64,000 nucleotides of DNA from positions 682,001 to 746,000 of the forward strand of contig CP047043.1 of assembly GCA_020541285.1 (NCBI GenBank), written 5' to 3'. Positions 59,045 through 64,000 of this stretch are shown here, piece by piece (within the stretch, counting starts at the first letter, position 1; every line of letters starts with the position of its first letter). This stretch comes from Candidatus Gillettellia adelgis (GTDB taxonomy: Bacteria; Pseudomonadota; Gammaproteobacteria; Enterobacterales; Enterobacteriaceae). The notes beneath the pieces were generated by a model. It was given only the letters and a program-made list of their open reading frames with translations. It had not been told where the DNA came from and did no database searches. The translations under genes were made by a program, and so were the position numbers.

Positions 59045-61329
59045 TACCGTCCCTTAATAAAATGCTTTTGGCGGCTGGAGGTTATACCTTTGACACGTTA
59101 ACTCTACTTGAGCACAGCTAGTATGACTATCCTGACGTATTAAATCCGTTCTATATTTATCTAACGATATCCTTTATACACTTGTGCAAAGGTCGCTAGA
59201 TTTTTACACGTTGGGGAACGGCGGTAGGTTTTCAAGTCTATGGACTGACTTTATCGTTTAATACTTTCAACATACTTCTTTAATCAGTATATAAATGAAC
59301 TAATACATTTATAATCATTTATAAGAATGAAAGATGCTGAATTTTCATGTGTCAGCTTTATTATATAACGATGAAAAATTTGTTTCCTCTTTTAATAGAA
59401 AAGAAATTAAACTTTTCTATTATAGAACTGGACAATAAAAGTAAAACATAATTCTTTAAAAGCTAAAAAGTTTAGTTTATTAAGGCCGGTATTTTAATAT
59501 ACTTTTCAAGCGCTTCAGCCTATACCTAACCAAAGATACATTAGATGCATCAGAAAGCCAGTAAAGATTACAAACTGTCTCCTTAACATGCACACAGAAA
59601 GATAACTATCGGTTTCTAATAAAACATAAAACTGATTACTTATTAATAAATACTTTTCGAATGACGACTTCACTACTTCTTAGTAAAGTAAATTAATTCT
59701 AAAGTATTTGCTGTATTTCAGATTCAGTATAATTGCAGGGATTTTTAGTAAATATTACACGTAGCATAAGCTATTGTATCTAGCTCATGCATTATAGAGC
59801 GACAGTATAATAAATATGCATATAATCCTATACAAATTTAGAAGAACGACTCAGATAATAAGTCTATCTGATTTAGTTAGTAACATTTGTATTCCAGAGA
59901 GCTAGACACAATCAACATATAAACACATATTATCCGGAAACCCTAAGGAATCGCTATCAGTGCAGATTGTTATCTAAATGAATATCAGGATTGACACGCT
60001 GATTCCACATGCTATATAGTCAATATAGCAATCTTTATATATAATATACTTAATAGCAGCAAGTTTTTATCGTCTCATAACCGAGGTGATTATCTGATCA
60101 TTAAGATGCATGTACTATATAAATATCACTAGAACATTGATATACTCGTGAAGAACTATAAATAAACGAGACAATCAGGATATATACCTATCTTCATTTC
60201 TCCTGACCTCTTGCTCAATTCTAAATCTAATACTAAAAACTTACAAGCCACACATGTAATGAATGAAAGATACTAACTATTTTAACATCATCAAAATATT
60301 CCAGTAGGCAATACATTATTCACTCTTCTTGCTCGCTAGCGTAAATAATATATTACTTGACAGATACTAATGAGTCAAAGACCATCACATTGAAGATTTA
60401 TCAGTTAAACATCTTTTATAATGATATAATCATATGATATTTAGTTATAAAAACTAATATTTCGTTATGGATAATTACAGAAGATATCAGATTAAATATG
60501 CGGAGTTTGCTAAATATGCACTTAATTGCTTTACTAAGAGTTAGTAACTCTAGATGAGTTTGTAGAATCTAAGCATATTATTTTGATAGCTTTTAGTATT
60601 TTATGCGATATATTCTTATTTGGTTTTAACAGACATCTCTGCTAGAATAGGTAGTGCCAAACAAATATTAATTAGTTTATTATCTTCCTTAGAATATCCA
60701 TATAGTCAGACGGTTTTATCTTAGCTATCTAACTATTCTAAGCAGCATAGATGTGAATCATAATGCCTAGTGTAGCACGGTGTCTAATGCAGAGTTACTA
60801 CAGACAAATATTTAATGAATAGTAAAAGAGTGTTTATGTATGATTTACATTCACTGCTCTTTTACCTATACTTAATCAAGTGAAGATTAATTTTTGTTAT
60901 ATGTTTTTACAAAACTATTTCATTAATAACATATAAGTTTTACGAAATTAACTCATATTAGAAGTTACCTCTGAGTTCTGAAGTGAAGGTTAATAACATA
61001 TACGTTCTTATATTGTCAAATGTATAATTAATACTATATTTTTAGTAAAAAAGAAAACTTTAACATCAGATGTAATTGATTGATATTGTCGGTTACTATA
61101 CTAGTGCGTTGCTATAACTAATTGCAAAATTACAATGCAATCTCCATTAGCTTTAGTGCGTCAAACATAGGTGATTGTTGAGTAAGTAAAGCGTCTTTAT
61201 CAAGAAATTTAATGATTAGCTGATTCCTGTATTTATTTAATTTATGTACTATTTAGGATATTAATTGTTAATTTAAACAAGGCGTGATTCTTAGCATCAA
61301 CTTTTATATACTTTAAGACTGTACTATAA
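59045..61329. other. Non-coding gap clpP-tig remnant
   Basis: AT-rich. It holds an 11-bp stem-loop at 59393-59422 and a 9-bp stem with a wide loop at about 60825-60870. The distal end of tig may extend into it (to about 61100). No other gene is expected between tig and clpP, so this stretch has been gained or is an unrecognised remnant. Confidence 0.5.
59393..59422. repeat. Perfect 11-bp AT-rich stem-loop
   Basis: TAATAGAAAAG (59393-59403) pairs exactly with CTTTTCTATTA (59412-59422) around eight bases. It lies 350 bases upstream of clpP. Function unknown; may be chance in AT-rich DNA. Confidence 0.55.
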
Positions 61330-62733
61330 TGTATATTAGGTTGATTTGCTCAGACCGCCACCGCGCTGTTCTTGGCAGGTATTGCTATGTTAAAACTATA
61401 GTGCGTTAAGTATCAGAGCATTTGGCGCTAATAATTTCATCCACAATAATAGACGAAGAATAACGCACATTCTAGGTTGCATGTTAATAGTCTTAGAGTA
61501 ATTCGAGTGCTGATATTGTATATTTTACGCAACGCTGTGCAGCCCCTAACATAAGTAATCTACTTGAGTCGACTTGACTAGTACGTATTAAAATTATTAA
61601 TTGCCTAATTTTAATATATTATAATCTTAATAACTCGAGCTCTATTATATAGATGATTTTAATATGCACAGCATCAATAGAACGATTAATTGTAGTCAAG
61701 GACTTCATGAAAGTAGCAGAAAGTTCTGATCGCTAATCTTTTTATCCTGATTATCGACATGCTACATACAACCACTGTATCTGTCATAGTTTCCATATCA
61801 ATCTTACAGATAACTGATATGTGTAGCGAATACTTTACTAATTTTATGATTTATTCAATCTGATATACCCTTATAAGATTATGTGACTGCTATTATTCCT
61901 AGCAAGCATGCAAAAACTTTAGTAGTTTTAAGTCTATATCATCAATAAAATCAATGTAGTGAATAATAACGCTACTGTTAGTTTCTGTGAAACAATTACT
62001 AACTATCCAATTCTTCTTTCCCCCCACTTAACCAACATCCCAGTATAGTTTAACTGAGAGCAGAAAGCACTATAATTACTGGTTGCCTGACGTAAATTCA
62101 GTTTCAGACTGATCACTGAATATCTAGATATACTTTTAACATAACACAACGCCACATTTTAACGTTTTATATTTCTTTAACGTCTCTTTTAAACACTAGC
62201 TAAATAAAGCTTTCTCTAACAATTGCAATAATAAACATATGTTATACGACCTCATTTATCATTTTCTGAGTTATAGAAGTTGTGTACCACTACTCCATAA
62301 TGTATGGTAATCCGTATGTTGGATATCATCCTAATAACATAAAGAATTTTGTTGTATGAATCATACGTTCCTGCACTGCTTGATCAATAGTTTTTCTGGT
62401 ATAATAATAAAAACAATACTCAGACTGCGGCTTGTTTCTGCTAAAGCATTTGTCGTTTACTGCACAAAATCACAGTGTTTAATGATTTTTTTTATTCTAG
62501 CAATTAAAATCACTGCATGCAAAACAGAGTCTTCTAATGATGGAGGTGTATTAAAATCATGCAACAACAACAAACATAGCACTATAGTAATATATATATG
62601 ATGATTCTAGAGTAACACAGCTATACTGGCATATTAAATATGTTTCCCTATCGATTCAATGACTTTATGGCTATGATAACTGACGACCGGGTTGCCTAAT
62701 GCAGTATTACTAGCATGATTGTCAACGTAACAT
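61330..62733 (-). pseudogene. tig: tig remnant (trigger factor)
   Basis: Shifting-frame translation of the minus strand follows E. coli trigger factor. The first piece is TALGN then RSSVIIAI near 62670-62700 (TTQGLGRRVTITI). Near 61940-61975 comes SVIIHYIDFIDDIDLKLLK (RVTIDFTGSVDGEEFEGGK). SATFMKSLTTINRSI..IIELELLRL spans about 61720-61625 (DVTFPEEYHAENLKG..VEERELPEL). LLAPNALILNAL lies near 61430 (DIDVPAALIDSEI), and QEQRGGGLSKS near 61370 (QAAQRFGGNEKQ). Stops occur throughout. It occupies the bolA-tig-clpP slot. An opposite-strand frame at 62356-62601 lies within it and is not a gene. Confidence 0.68.
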
Positions 62734-62822
62734 ACTAATAGTTTTCTATATACCAAAACTTATTGACAGAAATACTGCAGTTAAAGACAAAATTTAATAG
62801 TACAGTGCATATTCACATGAAA

Positions 62823-63131
62823 CTAATCCGTTGCCCCAAGACAATACGGAGACACTAAGCTTTTATCTTGTTTATTTTTGAATTCTTTCAAAGTATAGAT
62901 GTGCAACGCTAACGCATATACACCGTTGACTAGTTCTTCCGATAGCACACTATAGATTGAACGGTGTCGTGTTAGGAAGGACGTTCCGATAAAGTCATTA
63001 CTCACTAATACCACTTTGAAATGGCTTTCTAGACCACTAGAACTATTATGACGATAACTTTCATTAATAACATTCAGATATGTAGGTTGAAAAGCCTTAG
63101 TTAACTTTACTAACATCTGCTCACGAATCAT
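62823..63131 (-). CDS. bolA: BolA family protein
   Basis: Small class II KH-like protein that works with monothiol glutaredoxin in iron-sulfur trafficking and affects cell shape under stress. It has 102 residues (E. coli 105). ESYRHN, the conserved [13 protein letters not shown] core, and [30 protein letters not shown] with the metal-ligand His are present. The frame opens 11 codons earlier, but MIREQML at 63131 matches the family and has AAAGG ahead. It is divergent from yajG as in E. coli. Confidence 0.95.
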   Translation of the reverse strand: MIREQMLVKLTKAFQPTYLNVINESYRHNSSSGLESHFKVVLVSNDFIGTSFLTRHRSIYSVLSEELVNGVYALALHIYTLKEFKNKQDKSLVSPYCLGATD

Positions 63132-63671
63132 AGGATTACCTTTACTTGCACTTAAGTCATACACCTAGCCAAATTAATTTTGGCTATATTAAAGAAGCGA
63201 TCTAAACGTAACATAAGACATGGATAAGAGTTATCGCTAAGCTAATGACGCAGATTACTAGCAACACCTTCAGTAAATCGCGCCCTCAAGTCACTTTAGA
63301 ATTTATGCGTTAAATAACTACATACTTTACCCCCGCTCTACACGCATAACAAACCTTGAGCATGTTAATATTAGCGCATCAAATAACCAAACACCGCTTA
63401 CCTAAAACCATTGTGTTGTAGAATATTACTTAGATGTTTGTTTTTTATACATAATAAGTAAAATGCCTTGCTCGTTCAGGTGTATTTGATTGCATTTATT
63501 AAGCAGTTTATTGGATCAGTAAAAATACACTCAAATGTTTTAAGACAATACTGAGTATGTAATAAAATGCAAAGAGTCAGAATATTGCGCTCTCTCTTTT
63601 TATTATTTTAATTTATTGAGTATAAAATTTATTACTTACATTAATTTTACGCTACTAGTCAGCAATGACGA
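63132..63671. other. bolA/yajG divergent intergenic region
   Basis: About 540 bases of AT-rich DNA that must contain the bolA promoter. No gearbox-type element could be recognised. Confidence 0.45.
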
Positions 63672-63680
63672 TGCTATAAT
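63672..63680 (+). promoter_or_regulatory. Extended -10 promoter of yajG
   Basis: TGCTATAAT combines a perfect -10 TATAAT (63675-63680) with the TGn extension. It lies about 55 bases before the yajG ATG. No good -35 is seen, which the extended -10 can make up for. Confidence 0.55.
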
Positions 63681-63734
63681 ACTAGCTCTATGATTACTGT
63701 TATTTATAGCGAAATTTATTGAGAATAAAATAGC

Positions 63735-64000
63735 ATGTTAAAGCAACTTTACTCGACTGTTTTAGGTACCTTACTGTTATTCGGTTGCACAACTAATAGC
63801 AATAGGTTAAATGTAATGCCAACAATTATATTGCCGCAACCAGTTTCTAGAATACACGATATAAAAATCAGTATTGATAGCGCAGATCGTCGTCAAGATC
63901 AGACGCTAGCTAAAATATCAAGTGGTGGAACACTGATAACCTTACAACCAATGCGTAATCTGCGCTTTTTATTACAGGAAGGACTGGAACAACAGATGGA
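63735..64000 (+). CDS. yajG: Lipoprotein YajG, 3' end outside the window
   Basis: The first 88 codons of a lipoprotein of unknown function. The signal peptide MLKQLYSTVLGTLLLFGC ends in the lipobox LFGC with Cys18. It is followed by VMPTIILPQPVS, ISIDSADRRQDQTLAKI, and MRNLRFLLQEGLEQQM, which match E. coli YajG (TITLPQ, GADQRTDQALAKV, RDLRFLLQEVLEKQM). Divergent from bolA as in E. coli. The frame is open at the window end, so integrity cannot be judged. Confidence 0.93.
   Translation, partial: MLKQLYSTVLGTLLLFGCTTNSNRLNVMPTIILPQPVSRIHDIKISIDSADRRQDQTLAKISSGGTLITLQPMRNLRFLLQEGLEQQM

Noticed and set aside
62356-62601. Open plus-strand frame of 81 codons resembling a short lipoprotein
   Set aside because: It lies antisense to the tig relic, has no ribosome site, and its composition follows AT bias.

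Overview
The window looks like chromosome of a host-restricted gammaproteobacterium of the Enterobacterales, most likely an insect endosymbiont in mid-erosion. Every confident gene is an Escherichia coli-type core gene of near-identical length (PtsG 477 aa, PpiD 623 aa, KdsA 284 aa, Prs 315 aa, ClpP 207 aa). About 30 intact genes cover only about 45% of the DNA, by summing gene lengths. The rest is AT-rich sequence in gaps of 1-4 kb. I see no insertion sequence, phage, plasmid gene, CRISPR array, toxin or secretion system. A Sodalis-allied symbiont would fit, but the window cannot fix the genus.

Layout. 1-5.3 kb: tRNA-Arg, tRNA-Ser, csrA, alaS (minus strand). 7.7-13 kb: tmk-holB-tatD-ptsG (plus), preceded by an mltG remnant. 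13.5 kb: ruvX/yqgF. 16.8-27 kb: prs-ispE-lolB (minus) facing a hemA remnant, prfA, prmC, a sirB1 remnant and kdsA (plus). 28-31 kb: an lpxM remnant convergent with pykA. 33 kb: tadA. 34-36 kb: the ABC transporter yadGH. 37-38 kb: a tyrR remnant. 39.6-41.6 kb: a ybeD remnant, then lipB-lipA. 43-47.3 kb: leuS-lptE-holA. 50.6 kb: tRNA-Phe. 52-64 kb: ppiD-hupB-lon-clpX-clpP-(tig remnant)-bolA (minus), then divergent yajG, cut by the window end. Within each block the E. coli gene order is kept, and the missing members are found as wrecks in their expected slots. The order of the blocks themselves differs from E. coli.

How the genes work together. Translation and RNA (alaS, leuS, tadA, prfA with its methyltransferase prmC, three tRNAs, ruvX), DNA polymerase III clamp loading (holA, holB), nucleotide supply (tmk, prs), glucose uptake and glycolysis (ptsG, pykA), isoprenoids (ispE), lipoylation (lipB, lipA) and the heat-shock proteases (clpP, clpX, lon) are kept. 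So are outer-membrane assembly functions: lolB, lptE, kdsA and the periplasmic chaperone ppiD. Functions visibly lost are the tetrapyrrole entry enzyme (hemA), trigger factor (tig), the aromatic amino-acid regulator (tyrR), the last lipid A acylation (lpxM), a septal peptidoglycan terminase (mltG), sirB1 and ybeD.

The strongest unexplained signals are a perfect 39-bp inverted repeat with a 4-base loop at 33564-33645, two other perfect hairpins in non-coding DNA, a lipB gene whose conserved N-terminus has no ordinary start codon, and a GC-rich structured island near 49.9 kb. I did not find a convincing new multi-gene system. The main discovery is a well-resolved picture of gene death in place.
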